From contig NZ_JAHAJN010000003.1 in assembly GCF_018372215.1 (NCBI RefSeq), positions 62,001 to 126,000 on the forward strand: 64,000 bases of DNA, given 5' to 3'. The notes below the pieces were generated by a model, which ran no database searches, was not told the origin of the DNA, and was given only the letters and a program-made list of their open reading frames with translations. The position numbers and the translations under genes are program-made. Source of the stretch: Negativicoccus succinicivorans (GTDB taxonomy: Bacteria > Bacillota > Negativicutes > Veillonellales > Negativicoccaceae). This document shows positions 41,293 to 50,522 of the stretch, in pieces. Numbering within the stretch: position 1 is the stretch's first letter; each line of letters begins with the position of its first letter.

Positions 41293-42561
41293 TCAGATAT
41301 GTCCGATGACACGGACCCAATAATCGTCTTCATCGCGGATCAGCTCCACACCGAGATAATCCTGAAGACGATAGCCGACGGCAACGCTGTCCGCCGACGG
41401 CGACAAGTCATGGTCCCACCGGAGATACCAGCGCGGACTGAATTCCTGTCGCAAAAATGCCGTTTGCTGCGGTTCCGTCCATTCGTAACGGTAACCCAAG
41501 TAGGTTCCCGCACCAAAACGATGCATGTAACCGGTGGAAACGTCCCAACTCACATCATGCGGGAAAAAATCCACATCGACGAAGAAAGTATCGTGATCCG
41601 TCGCCCGTTTTCCGAGCGTGCCGCGGACCCGCGTGTTTTTTTCTTCCCGTCCCAAATCCAGAGCGACATTGGCGTCAATCAACCACGTATCCGTGGCCGC
41701 ATGTAACGTATAGGTAAGTTCTTCGCCAATCGTAAGCACGCCTGTCAAATCTAAATCGTAACGACTGACAAAGGGATCTTCTTTGGCCGTCTCCAGCAAA
41801 CGCGCTGCGATCTCTTCACGGTGACGTTCCAAAAAGGCCTGCGGCGCGCCGATGTATTCCGGCAAGACCTTCCGAACACGTTCCGCCGCGCCGTTGATGA
41901 AGATGCGCGGCACCGTTTCGGAAGCGGTGCGCACCTGATAGGTACGAACCGTCGGTCCTTGCGGTAAAAGGTAGATTTTAGCGCTCGTTGTCGCCGCCGG
42001 TATAATTTCAAGCTTGGCGTTAAATTCCGGCAAACGACGGGCAAATTCGTCTTTTACGAGCGTGTCTGAAATGCCCCCCACCCAATCCAACGCGCCGAGC
42101 GGTAAGCCGATCAAAAGCGCGTTGATTCTTTCATCGATCGCCGCCAGATCGCTTGCCATCAACGCATGCACCGTCGGCGATAAATTACCGTAGTCAACCG
42201 CCGTGTGCACCTCTTGCACGTGCTCACCGTAGGGTGTCAGAACGAGAACCAGTCGGGTCGCCGCGTCGGCGTGCACCTCGACATCGGTCACCACGTACCC
42301 TGAAATGACACGACCCGCGACATCCGCCAACACTTTGCCGTATTCGCCGGCATGCGCCGCCACCGTTTCCGATGGCTGACCGATCAAAACGCGTTCACCG
42401 ATCACTTTGACACTGGCTTCAATACGATCGGCCACCGAAGGCGCTAATCGTCCCGTACCGGTTTGCACGCTGACATCCACCGTCTGAATCGGCGCCGCCT
42501 GAAGAGTCAGCGGCAGCGCGACCAAAGCCGCACTCAAGAGACCGGTAAGCCGCTTACTCAT
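41293..42561 (-). CDS. Outer-membrane beta-barrel protein of unknown function
   Basis: 422 residues: a signal peptide (to about residue 23, LQAAP), periplasmic alpha/beta segments (about 25-250) with VISGYVVTDVEVHADAATRLVLVLTPYG, and a C-terminal barrel-like region (about 280-422) of alternating strands (FVDVDFFPHDVSWDVSTGYMHRF). GAGGGAATCT precedes the ATG at 42561; another ATG four codons earlier lacks a site. It sits just after bamA and before the chaperone genes, so it may help barrel assembly or be a Negativicutes-specific OM protein. I do not recognise the family. Confidence 0.65.
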   Translation of the reverse strand: MSKRLTGLLSAALVALPLTLQAAPIQTVDVSVQTGTGRLAPSVADRIEASVKVIGERVLIGQPSETVAAHAGEYGKVLADVAGRVISGYVVTDVEVHADAATRLVLVLTPYGEHVQEVHTAVDYGNLSPTVHALMASDLAAIDERINALLIGLPLGALDWVGGISDTLVKDEFARRLPEFNAKLEIIPAATTSAKIYLLPQGPTVRTYQVRTASETVPRIFINGAAERVRKVLPEYIGAPQAFLERHREEIAARLLETAKEDPFVSRYDLDLTGVLTIGEELTYTLHAATDTWLIDANVALDLGREEKNTRVRGTLGKRATDHDTFFVDVDFFPHDVSWDVSTGYMHRFGAGTYLGYRYEWTEPQQTAFLRQEFSPRWYLRWDHDLSPSADSVAVGYRLQDYLGVELIRDEDDYWVRVIGHI

Positions 42562-42589
42562 AGATTCCCTCATTTCTTATAAACAGTGA

Positions 42590-42615
42590 ACAGGCGACAA
42601 GAATTTGTCGCCTGT
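42590..42615 (-). other. Intercistronic hairpin after bamA
   Basis: ACAGGCGACAA-GAAT-TTGTCGCCTGT is a perfect 11-bp stem between bamA and the next gene. There is no T-run after it, so it is more likely an mRNA-stability or processing element than a full terminator. Confidence 0.55.
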
Positions 42616-42621
42616 CGCGGT

Positions 42622-44838
42622 TTAGAATTGGCCGCCGAAGCTGAAGTGGAATTTATTCTTGTCACCATGCGCATAGTCGAGTCGAATCGGTCCGATCGGA
42701 GTCTGTACCCGCAAGCCGACACCGGTCGACCAATGCACCTTATTGCTGTCATGGTACCAGGGAATACGCGACTCATCGATGCCCCACGCGTTACCGACAT
42801 CGGTAAAGACGACGCCGTCCACTTTCTTGATGATCGGGAAGCGGTATTCCAAGGTAGCCGCATACATGTTGCTGCCTTTGAACTGGTCATCTTCAAAGCC
42901 GCGCAAGTTGTACGCGCCGCCCAAGCTGAAGAGTTCTGAATAACCGATTTCGCCGTTGGCGTAACCGCCCATGACGCGCAGCGCCAAGACGTGGTTATTT
43001 TTCAGTTTCTTATAAAAACGTCCTTCGGCGTTGACTTTATAGAAGTCGAAATCGCCGCCCAAGCCGTGGCCCGCCCATTGGCCGGTTACCGAGTAACGGT
43101 AGCCGCGGGTCGGGTTGAAGTAATTGTCGCGGTTATCAAACACATGAGTAACGGACAGGCTGTTCGTTCTACCGAAGTTTTTGCCGATGTAGTCCATGTC
43201 TTTGAAATTGTAGTAACCCTGCGGAGTGACAGTGGCCACCGCCGTGCGCAAGGCATCGCGCCATTTGTTGAGCGCTTCGATATCCGCGTTCTCGTCACCG
43301 GTCAGTTTCGGTGCTTCCGGAAGCGTTACACTGCCAAGCAGGGATGCCGCCGCGCCCGGTTCCAAAAGCGTCGGCTGCGGCGCATTCAACGCAAAGTTAA
43401 CGACCGGAATCGGTTTGCCGTTGGCATCCAGCTTCAACTTGCCGTCTTCCGTGCGCTCCATGCCGACCAGCGGAATGACCGCGTTTTCGCCGTAGTTGAA
43501 ACCGCCTTTATATTCATCATATTTATCGTCGCGGCTTTCCCATGTGATCGAAGTCGTGCGATATTCGCCATGCGCGCGTCCCAGGGTCAGGTTGTAACCT
43601 TTGCGACGCTTGTCATAAGTGGCGACAGTGCTGCCGTCTTCGTTGTAATCATCATATTCCACCACGCGGTTGTAGAACGAGAAACCGAGCGACGTACCTT
43701 TATCGTCAAGCCACGGACGCGTGTACGAAATCTGGTAGTTCTTATCGCTGCCCTTGCCGCCGAATTCCCAGTGGACATTGATCTTGTCGCCCGTGCCGCG
43801 GAAGTTGTTTTCACCGAATTCCACGATCCCGACAAAGCCGTCCGACTTTGAGTAGCCGGCGCCCAAGGTAACAACGCCCGTTTTTTGTTCGAGCACGTCG
43901 ATTTCCACAACGACCTGATGATCGACTTTGCCCGGCAGCAAACGCACGTTGACGTCTTCAAAGTAACCCAGGTTGTAAAGACGTTCCAAGCTGCGTTGCG
44001 CCAGATATTTATTGAAAGGATCCCCTTCTTTGAAGCGCAGTTCGCGAGTGATGACATAATCTTTAGTCTTTTTATTGCCTTTGATGACAATATCTTCGAC
44101 AATGCCTTCATCGACTTTGACCGTCAGCGTCCCGTCCGGCGCGACCTGCACGTCGGAAACAGAGGCCAAAATGTAACCCTGCTTCACGTAGAGATCTTCA
44201 ATCGCGCGAACTTTTTCGCCCACTTCCACCGTATTCAAAACGCTGCCTTGCGGAATGGCCAACATCTGCGCAAGGTACTCGGCATCAAACGCCGACACGC
44301 CTTCCACGCGAACCTGATTGACCACCGGGTTCGTCGCGACCTGATACGTCAACTGCACGCCTTCCGGCACGGCGGTGAAAACCGGCGCGATTTGCGCAAA
44401 GATGCCGCTGTCGCCGATGGCTTTGATGTCGGCCGCGATCGCTTCCGACGATACTTTGTCGCCGACTTTGGTCGTCAAACGCGGCAGTATCTGCCGTGCG
44501 ACTCCGTCAGGAACGCCCGCCAACGCTACTTTTGTAACCGTTTTGCCGACCTGCGCATCGATCGCCGCCTGATCCGCCTTGGCTACATACAGCGCCTGCA
44601 CGTTGCTCGTCTGGGTCGTCTGGCCGACGGTCAGCGCCGGATTGTCGATTAATCCCTGCGTCGCAAGCGAGTCTTTTGCGCCCGGTGTCACCGTCGTTGA
44701 GATAGCCGCTTCATTATACGGCATATGCTGTTCGGAAACCGTTGTCGGCGCATCCGCCGCGAACCCCTGAGTAACCCCCAGCGTTGCCAGCGTGACTGCA
44801 GCGACAAGCCATTGCCGCGCCTGTTTGCTATGTTTCAT
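42622..44838 (-). CDS. bamA: Outer-membrane protein assembly factor BamA (Omp85)
   Basis: This protein folds beta-barrels into the outer membrane. It has 738 residues: a signal peptide (to about 28), an Ala/Thr-rich stretch, three POTRA domains (about 65-140, 147-215, 218-295) rather than the five of E. coli, and the 16-stranded barrel. Barrel motifs are ENNFRGTGDKINV, the loop-6 motif NLRGFEDDQF (normally VRGF), and the C-terminal signature ending in F. An unusually long loop of about 100 residues (about 440-545) interrupts the barrel. AGGAGG precedes the ATG at 44838; a start 13 codons earlier is not supported. Confidence 0.95.
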   Translation of the reverse strand: MKHSKQARQWLVAAVTLATLGVTQGFAADAPTTVSEQHMPYNEAAISTTVTPGAKDSLATQGLIDNPALTVGQTTQTSNVQALYVAKADQAAIDAQVGKTVTKVALAGVPDGVARQILPRLTTKVGDKVSSEAIAADIKAIGDSGIFAQIAPVFTAVPEGVQLTYQVATNPVVNQVRVEGVSAFDAEYLAQMLAIPQGSVLNTVEVGEKVRAIEDLYVKQGYILASVSDVQVAPDGTLTVKVDEGIVEDIVIKGNKKTKDYVITRELRFKEGDPFNKYLAQRSLERLYNLGYFEDVNVRLLPGKVDHQVVVEIDVLEQKTGVVTLGAGYSKSDGFVGIVEFGENNFRGTGDKINVHWEFGGKGSDKNYQISYTRPWLDDKGTSLGFSFYNRVVEYDDYNEDGSTVATYDKRRKGYNLTLGRAHGEYRTTSITWESRDDKYDEYKGGFNYGENAVIPLVGMERTEDGKLKLDANGKPIPVVNFALNAPQPTLLEPGAAASLLGSVTLPEAPKLTGDENADIEALNKWRDALRTAVATVTPQGYYNFKDMDYIGKNFGRTNSLSVTHVFDNRDNYFNPTRGYRYSVTGQWAGHGLGGDFDFYKVNAEGRFYKKLKNNHVLALRVMGGYANGEIGYSELFSLGGAYNLRGFEDDQFKGSNMYAATLEYRFPIIKKVDGVVFTDVGNAWGIDESRIPWYHDSNKVHWSTGVGLRVQTPIGPIRLDYAHGDKNKFHFSFGGQF

Positions 44839-44906
44839 ATAGTCATATCCTCCTAATTGCAAATGGTGTTCATTCATTCGAATGATAGGTTTAGTTTACT
44901 TGATAA

Positions 44907-45428
44907 TTACGGTGTACGCAATACCTTCGCCGCATCACTGACCACCGACTGCATTTCGTCCGGAGCAAGTGTCACTGTCGACTTTGCCGGTGCTGTTTTG
45001 ACCGGTGGCGGCACCGCATGCGCTACCGGCTCACGCGTCTCCGGTACCGCTGCGCTCACCGCCGACGCTTGCTGCGATGCTTGCGATACGGTCGGTTGCG
45101 GCCATGTCGCCGAGGGTTCCAAAGGAACCGTTTTCACCACCGTTGCGGGAGCCGTAACCGGCGCGGGAGCGTCATCATCCTTTTGCCACCACCAGCCGAA
45201 ACCGCTCACCATAACGAGCGCTGTCACCAACGCGAGAGCGCGTTGCCAATGTTGCCACTGTCGGGACATGCCGCGGTCTTCCCGAAGTTTTTGCATTTCG
45301 GCTTGGGCTAAAAGCAAGTTCAATTCACCTTTCAGAGGCGTTTCGTCATGAAATGAATGCTCCGCCTGTTCCAACCAGCGACGCGCCGTTTCAACGCGAC
45401 AGACAAGCTCATCTCGGGAAAGACTCAT
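44907..45428 (-). CDS. Bitopic protein with Pro/Ala-rich periplasmic stalk
   Basis: 173 residues. A helical cytoplasmic part (residues 1-60; VETARRWLEQAEHSF, GELNLLLAQAEMQKLRE) precedes one membrane helix (about 63-78; ALALVTALVMVSGFGWWW). A low-complexity periplasmic segment rich in Pro, Ala, Val and Thr follows, with no folded domain at the end. It is reminiscent of a TonB-like stalk or anti-sigma-type topology. It sits between a sigma factor gene and bamA, so an anti-sigma or envelope-sensing role is possible but unproven. AAAGGAG precedes the ATG. Confidence 0.6.
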   Translation of the reverse strand: MSLSRDELVCRVETARRWLEQAEHSFHDETPLKGELNLLLAQAEMQKLREDRGMSRQWQHWQRALALVTALVMVSGFGWWWQKDDDAPAPVTAPATVVKTVPLEPSATWPQPTVSQASQQASAVSAAVPETREPVAHAVPPPVKTAPAKSTVTLAPDEMQSVVSDAAKVLRTP

Positions 45429-45574
45429 GCGTGTGCTCCTTTCTTGTAAAATCTCCTAATCAATTTAAAGTCGGCTTTTGGGATTTTCTTTGCAACCGCA
45501 TTCAGCATTCTTTTTCTGCATAATACTCGTGTTTTTGAGCGAATTCTCGCAAATTATAACCAATGTATCTTCGT

Positions 45575-46207
45575 TTACTCGCGTCGCTCATGCATCAAGC
45601 GCGACAACATGCCGCGCAAACGGCGTATACCGGTTTTTTGCAATTTATAAATGTAAGTTTTAGAAACTTGTAATTCGAGCGCCAGCTCTTTCGGCTCACG
45701 ATTTTGTATGTAAATGCCGTCCACCACCTGCTGTTCTTTCGGCGGCAAACGATGCACGGCGTTACGCACCGCTTCCCACAAAAACGTCCGATCGGCCGCC
45801 TCAAACGCATCCGTCGCCTCCGTCACGAGACTGTTGAATTGCGCGCGACTTTCGGCCCAGGCGCTGTCTTCCACCGGGATATCGGTTCCGTTTTTATAAA
45901 TGTAATCGAGCATGCGCCCGCGAATGCGGTGCCGCGCAAAGAGTGAAAACGCGACCGAACGCGCCGGTTCATACCGTTCCGCCGCTTCCATCAAGCCGAC
46001 GGTACCCTCCTGCAAAAGATCCAGCAAGGTCGCTTCCTGCAGCTGCCAACGCATCGCTTCTTTGACGACCAGGGGCTGGTAATGCTCGATCAGCGTCTGG
46101 CGGGCGCCGCGATCCTGTTTTTCTTTATAGGCGCGCCACAAAGAAGCTTCCGTTTCGGGATCCAATAATTCAATTTTGGCAAGTTCCTGAAAATATTCTT
46201 TTAACAT
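45575..46207 (-). CDS. Sigma-70 family sigma factor within the outer-membrane operon
   Basis: 210 residues. Region 2 spans about 35-110 (LIEHYQPLVVKEAMRWQ, LLDLLQEGTVGLMEAAERYEPARSVAFSLFARHRIRGRMLDYI), the latter close to the core-binding and -10-recognition helix of FliA/SigB-type factors. Region 4 is about 145-205 (RLPPKEQQVVDGIYIQNREPKELALELQVSKTYIYKLQKTGIRRLR). AAAGGAG precedes the ATG, nine bases after tamB. The next gene encodes a membrane protein with a cytoplasmic helical part, a possible partner. Confidence 0.85.
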   Translation of the reverse strand: MLKEYFQELAKIELLDPETEASLWRAYKEKQDRGARQTLIEHYQPLVVKEAMRWQLQEATLLDLLQEGTVGLMEAAERYEPARSVAFSLFARHRIRGRMLDYIYKNGTDIPVEDSAWAESRAQFNSLVTEATDAFEAADRTFLWEAVRNAVHRLPPKEQQVVDGIYIQNREPKELALELQVSKTYIYKLQKTGIRRLRGMLSRLMHERRE

Positions 46208-46216
46208 GGCGCTCCT

Positions 46217-49200
46217 TTAGAATCGATACTGCCAATTACCGCCGATATAGTAGTTGTCTTCATTATTCACCCACGCTTCCGCTTGGAAACTCCGGTTAAT
46301 GTCGTAACGGAAACCGGCGCTTTGCTGTTCATTGTTGACGCCGGTTGTCAGCACCAGCATGAAATCGTCGAACAGATATTTGCCGATTTGCAAGTTGTAA
46401 AAGCCTTGGTTGGCGACTGTGGATGTTTCAAAGGGGTCGACCGAACCGGTCGTGACCTGGATCATGTCGAGGCCCAACACATCCTGCAGGCGATTTTCAA
46501 GCGTGCCGAAAACCAATGTCTGCGCCGCTGACGCCAAGGCTGCGTTGGCGTCAGCCCGGCCGAGATCGTTGATATCGCCCCGCGTGTGCAAGGTAAGCAT
46601 CATGACGATTTCTTCCTGGCTTAACGCCGGTTCCGAAGTAAGTTTCAGATCGATCTCCGTCGGTAAGCCGTCCGCCTGCATATGAATACGGTAACGATTA
46701 AATTTTGTCGTCGCGAGAACGTGCAGATTCGGCAGGAAGCTCTGCGTGCGATTGAAATCGGCCACGCCTTCCTCGACCTTGAATTTATTGCTCAGGTACC
46801 GCAAGTACCCGTTTTTCACGACTACTTTGCCGTCAACATCCGGAGCCGCGGTCGTGCCGCCGACGTGCAAATCGCCGGCCAATGTCAAATCATAGAGATA
46901 GCTGTTGTAAAGACGTGTCTTTTCGCCGATGCTGACGTTCACATCAAATCCCATCAACAGCGGCGAGCCGTTATCCGTAAATGTCAGCGGAACATCGAAG
47001 CGGGATTTTTCCACCAGAACCTCGCCGGTAAGATACGGCATGCCCGCCTGTTGCGTAAGTTGTAAATGCGCCGTCAAAGGACCGGAGTAGTACGAGCTCT
47101 GCGGATTGATCGCGTCAGCGTCAAGCGTTCCTTCATAGCGCGTATCGGTAAAGTCGGTCCAGCAAACTTCGCCTGCAGTGGCAAGATCGCCTCCGCCGAT
47201 GGTCGTTTGTCCGCGCCAGGTAGCGGATTTACCGTTAAATCGCAATTCCGCGTGAATATGTTCCAGCGGACTTTTCATCGTTTCTATCGTCGCCGCACCG
47301 TCCGCGACAAAAATGCGTCCGTTGATGTGCGGATCCGCAAGCGTGCCGGTGACCGTTATGCCGCCTTTGGTTTCGCCTGTGGCGGAAAGAACCGCAGGCG
47401 ATAACGCGCGCAGCAGTTCCAAATCCGCTTTATCCAAGCGGATTTCCAAGTTCATTGATTCATTCGATTGCGTCGCCCGTCCCGCTTTCGTCAACGCGGC
47501 GACCGGAACTTGACCGTACATGCTTAATTGATACGGTTCTCGTTGCAGCAAGGTCTGGTTGACTTCGATGATTTGATCGCGCATATTCAACAAGCCGATG
47601 AAACGATCAAAGGTAACGCCTGCGAATGCGCCGTTTGAAAGCTCGAACGACATATCCATCACCGGTGTTTTCGTCGGTCCGGTAAAGACCGCGCTCACAT
47701 TCAAATTCCCCGTGAGATCAAGCGGTTGTCCCGCCAGCGCCGTGACATAGGTGACATCGACATCTTTCGCCGCCAGCTGCATATCGATTTCACCGTCGAG
47801 ATCGGCCGTGCCGGCGGCGGCGAGCACGCCCGCACCGATCGGCATATGCAATTTGCGAACGGTCGCCACGCGATTGGCGTAATCCGCGTCGATTTCCGTC
47901 GTGCCGAAAGGTTTGCCGTCAATGCTGCCGTTTTCCAGTTTGCCGTTGATGCGCAAACTCGGGTTGGCGGCCGTGCCGTTGAGTTCGACATGCCCCGTCA
48001 CCTGACCGGCCAAGTTCTCGTAGGGGATATTCGCCAGACGCAAAAGACGCGAAACATCCGCTCCCTCCACGTCGCCGGCCCCGCGGAACACACCGCCGTC
48101 CAAGCGATACGTTCCGTTCAAACGATAGACGCCGTCGCGCTGCGTCAGCGTCGTATCGGTCAAAGCCGCTACGCCTTCGGCGTAAGCTAAATGACCGCGC
48201 AAACCGTCGATCGGTTCGCCGTTGGCATATAAATTATGACCCCAAAAATCGGCTTCCAAGCGCGGATCGGCCGGCGTGCCGCGCAGTGTTCCCTCGGCAG
48301 ATACAGTGCCCGCCAGTCGGTACGTATTTTTTTCGCGCAATACGCGATCAATATCGATTTCACTTGCCTTCAGCTGAACATTCAACGCGTTCGGCGCGAT
48401 CGTTCCTGACGCGTACAAAGTACCGTTGTACATCGAGGCCAGCGCCTCATCCAAATATAAAATATCGCCGTTGTAACGATAACGGGCGACTACGTCTTGG
48501 TAGAGTTCGCCCATCACCGAACCGTCCCAAAGATGCAGTTCACCGCTCGCTTCCGGCTGATCGAGCGTACCGCGAACGGTCAGCGAATTGGTGGCCCAAC
48601 CGGTGGCGTCCAACGGCAAGTCGGCGGCCCGCAGTAACGATTCCAGGCGAATGTTGTCGCTTTGGACTGTAAGATCCAGAGTTTTCGCTCCGGTCAGCTG
48701 CGCGCTGCCGGAAACGACATGGCCGCCTTCGGCATCCTGCCAGACAAGACGATCTGTGGTAAACGTATCGTCGACATACGCCACATCGCCGTGAATCGAC
48801 GTATATGCGAGACCGTGAACGGCGCCGTCACGCGCGCTCACCGTGCCGACGAATTGCGGCGCCGCGACGCTGCCGGTAAGTTGTCCTGTGAGATCCGCCG
48901 CGCCCGACATAGTGACACCGGCCAAACCGGAAAGATACGAAAGCGGTAATTGATGCGCGGCTACTTGAATGCCCTGCGGCGTATCCATGCTGCCGAACGC
49001 CGTAAATGTGCCGTCACCCATAGTGCCGTTCAAGTAATGTAACGCAAGCGCGCCCGCTTCATAGCGCAACGACGCGCGCAGCGAATCGGTCATGATACCC
49101 GCGCCGCTGACGCCAGTTCCGGAGCCGGTAAACGTCGCCAACGCCATTTCCCCGTTATGAAATTCGACCGCGCCGCGGCCGTTTACCGTACCGGCGTACG

Positions 49201-50485
49201 CGCCGTCCGTTTCCGGAAGCTGCGCCAAATCAATATTGTCCGCCGCGTATTCACCGGCTCCGGTATTTGTTACAACATTATAATAACCGCTGCCGCGGAC
49301 TCGTCCCTCACCGATTCCCGCCACTATTTCCGGCAGGTTCACGACGTCCCCGCGATAGACAAACTTGGTAAAAACATTTTCAAGTGGCGTCGCGCCGTAG
49401 CTGCCCTGTTGCAGCATCGCGACGCCTTCCGCCGTCGGCGCCGCCACCGTGCCGCCCACATGCATGTTGGCCGCGACCGGTCCGTAGAGAGGCACATCGG
49501 CAAGCGCCGCCACTTCCGCGCCCGTCGTCGCCAAATGCAGATCCAGCGCCGGATCGTTATTAAGTAATATCATACCGTTAGCCGTCAGCGGTTGTCCGTT
49601 CACTTGCGCCTGCGCATCGGCAAAGGACAGGCGATGCGTCGCCAGACGCACAACGGCCTTGGCGTCGGTGACGTTATACCGGTCGTATTGCAACGCGCCG
49701 TCGCGCAATTCCGTAGTGCCGTCATAACGCAAACCGGTAGAATCGGCGCTGACGTTCAAATCCGTGTTATGAATCTCACCCGCCCGCAACGCGATGTCCA
49801 GCGCCGCGTCGCGCAGCACGTAATTCGCGAGCGTGATCGGCAAACGTTTCGCCGTCACGTGCGCGTTAAAATCATCTGCCGAAGTATAGTTGCCGGTCAG
49901 CGTGACAGGTTCGTTATTATATAAAAATTTCGCTCTGCCGGTGACGGTCGGATAATCATTTAAATCCATCCCGCACGTAACATCGGTCAGATGGATGGTG
50001 GGATCCTGTAAAAATTCCAAATGCGCCAAACCGCGATTGACCATGATTTTGGCACGCAAAGAGAACTCCGTCTGCGTTTCCTGCGGACGGATCAAATGGG
50101 AAACATTCCAGGAACGGTCCGGTTCTTCCCGCAACCAAACCTCCGGTTGTTCGAGCGTAATGCCGTCGAGGACGCCCAAAGCGGCGCGCTTGCCCATCGC
50201 GTATTCGAGCGCCCGCCACAGATTCCAGCTGACTTCGATATCCGGAATACGCGCTACCGTGAGCCCCTTGGCATCGGTTACCGTCGCATTTTTCACATGC
50301 GCGTTCCAAGCCCAATCTATATCCAGTTTATCGTAACGGACTGTGCCGTTGACGGTCGTCGCCAAGGCCTCGTCCACAAGTGCCGGCGCCTGCTCGAGCA
50401 CGGTCGGTTTCACATAGAACTCGAACGCGCCCGCACCGATGGCGAGTACCGTGGCTCCCGTCAAAAGCCAACGTCGCACGGACAT
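46217..50485 (-). CDS. tamB: TamB-like translocation/assembly protein (DUF490, AsmA-like)
   Basis: A 1422-residue envelope-spanning protein. An N-terminal membrane anchor (residues 5-25) is followed by a very long beta-taco of short repeated strands and a C-terminal DUF490 domain (about 1050-1422; DLTLAGDLHVGGTTAAPDVDGKVVVKNGYLRYLSNKF and LTSEPALSQEEIVMMLTLH). It ends in a strand with a terminal F. TamB proteins bridge inner and outer membranes and are tied to phospholipid transfer and OM assembly. In Negativicutes it accompanies bamA without TamA, as here. Confidence 0.93.
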   Translation of the reverse strand: MSVRRWLLTGATVLAIGAGAFEFYVKPTVLEQAPALVDEALATTVNGTVRYDKLDIDWAWNAHVKNATVTDAKGLTVARIPDIEVSWNLWRALEYAMGKRAALGVLDGITLEQPEVWLREEPDRSWNVSHLIRPQETQTEFSLRAKIMVNRGLAHLEFLQDPTIHLTDVTCGMDLNDYPTVTGRAKFLYNNEPVTLTGNYTSADDFNAHVTAKRLPITLANYVLRDAALDIALRAGEIHNTDLNVSADSTGLRYDGTTELRDGALQYDRYNVTDAKAVVRLATHRLSFADAQAQVNGQPLTANGMILLNNDPALDLHLATTGAEVAALADVPLYGPVAANMHVGGTVAAPTAEGVAMLQQGSYGATPLENVFTKFVYRGDVVNLPEIVAGIGEGRVRGSGYYNVVTNTGAGEYAADNIDLAQLPETDGAYAGTVNGRGAVEFHNGEMALATFTGSGTGVSGAGIMTDSLRASLRYEAGALALHYLNGTMGDGTFTAFGSMDTPQGIQVAAHQLPLSYLSGLAGVTMSGAADLTGQLTGSVAAPQFVGTVSARDGAVHGLAYTSIHGDVAYVDDTFTTDRLVWQDAEGGHVVSGSAQLTGAKTLDLTVQSDNIRLESLLRAADLPLDATGWATNSLTVRGTLDQPEASGELHLWDGSVMGELYQDVVARYRYNGDILYLDEALASMYNGTLYASGTIAPNALNVQLKASEIDIDRVLREKNTYRLAGTVSAEGTLRGTPADPRLEADFWGHNLYANGEPIDGLRGHLAYAEGVAALTDTTLTQRDGVYRLNGTYRLDGGVFRGAGDVEGADVSRLLRLANIPYENLAGQVTGHVELNGTAANPSLRINGKLENGSIDGKPFGTTEIDADYANRVATVRKLHMPIGAGVLAAAGTADLDGEIDMQLAAKDVDVTYVTALAGQPLDLTGNLNVSAVFTGPTKTPVMDMSFELSNGAFAGVTFDRFIGLLNMRDQIIEVNQTLLQREPYQLSMYGQVPVAALTKAGRATQSNESMNLEIRLDKADLELLRALSPAVLSATGETKGGITVTGTLADPHINGRIFVADGAATIETMKSPLEHIHAELRFNGKSATWRGQTTIGGGDLATAGEVCWTDFTDTRYEGTLDADAINPQSSYYSGPLTAHLQLTQQAGMPYLTGEVLVEKSRFDVPLTFTDNGSPLLMGFDVNVSIGEKTRLYNSYLYDLTLAGDLHVGGTTAAPDVDGKVVVKNGYLRYLSNKFKVEEGVADFNRTQSFLPNLHVLATTKFNRYRIHMQADGLPTEIDLKLTSEPALSQEEIVMMLTLHTRGDINDLGRADANAALASAAQTLVFGTLENRLQDVLGLDMIQVTTGSVDPFETSTVANQGFYNLQIGKYLFDDFMLVLTTGVNNEQQSAGFRYDINRSFQAEAWVNNEDNYYIGGNWQYRF

Positions 50486-50522
50486 GCCCCCTCGCTAGTG
50501 TCCATGTATTGTTTGACAAAAA

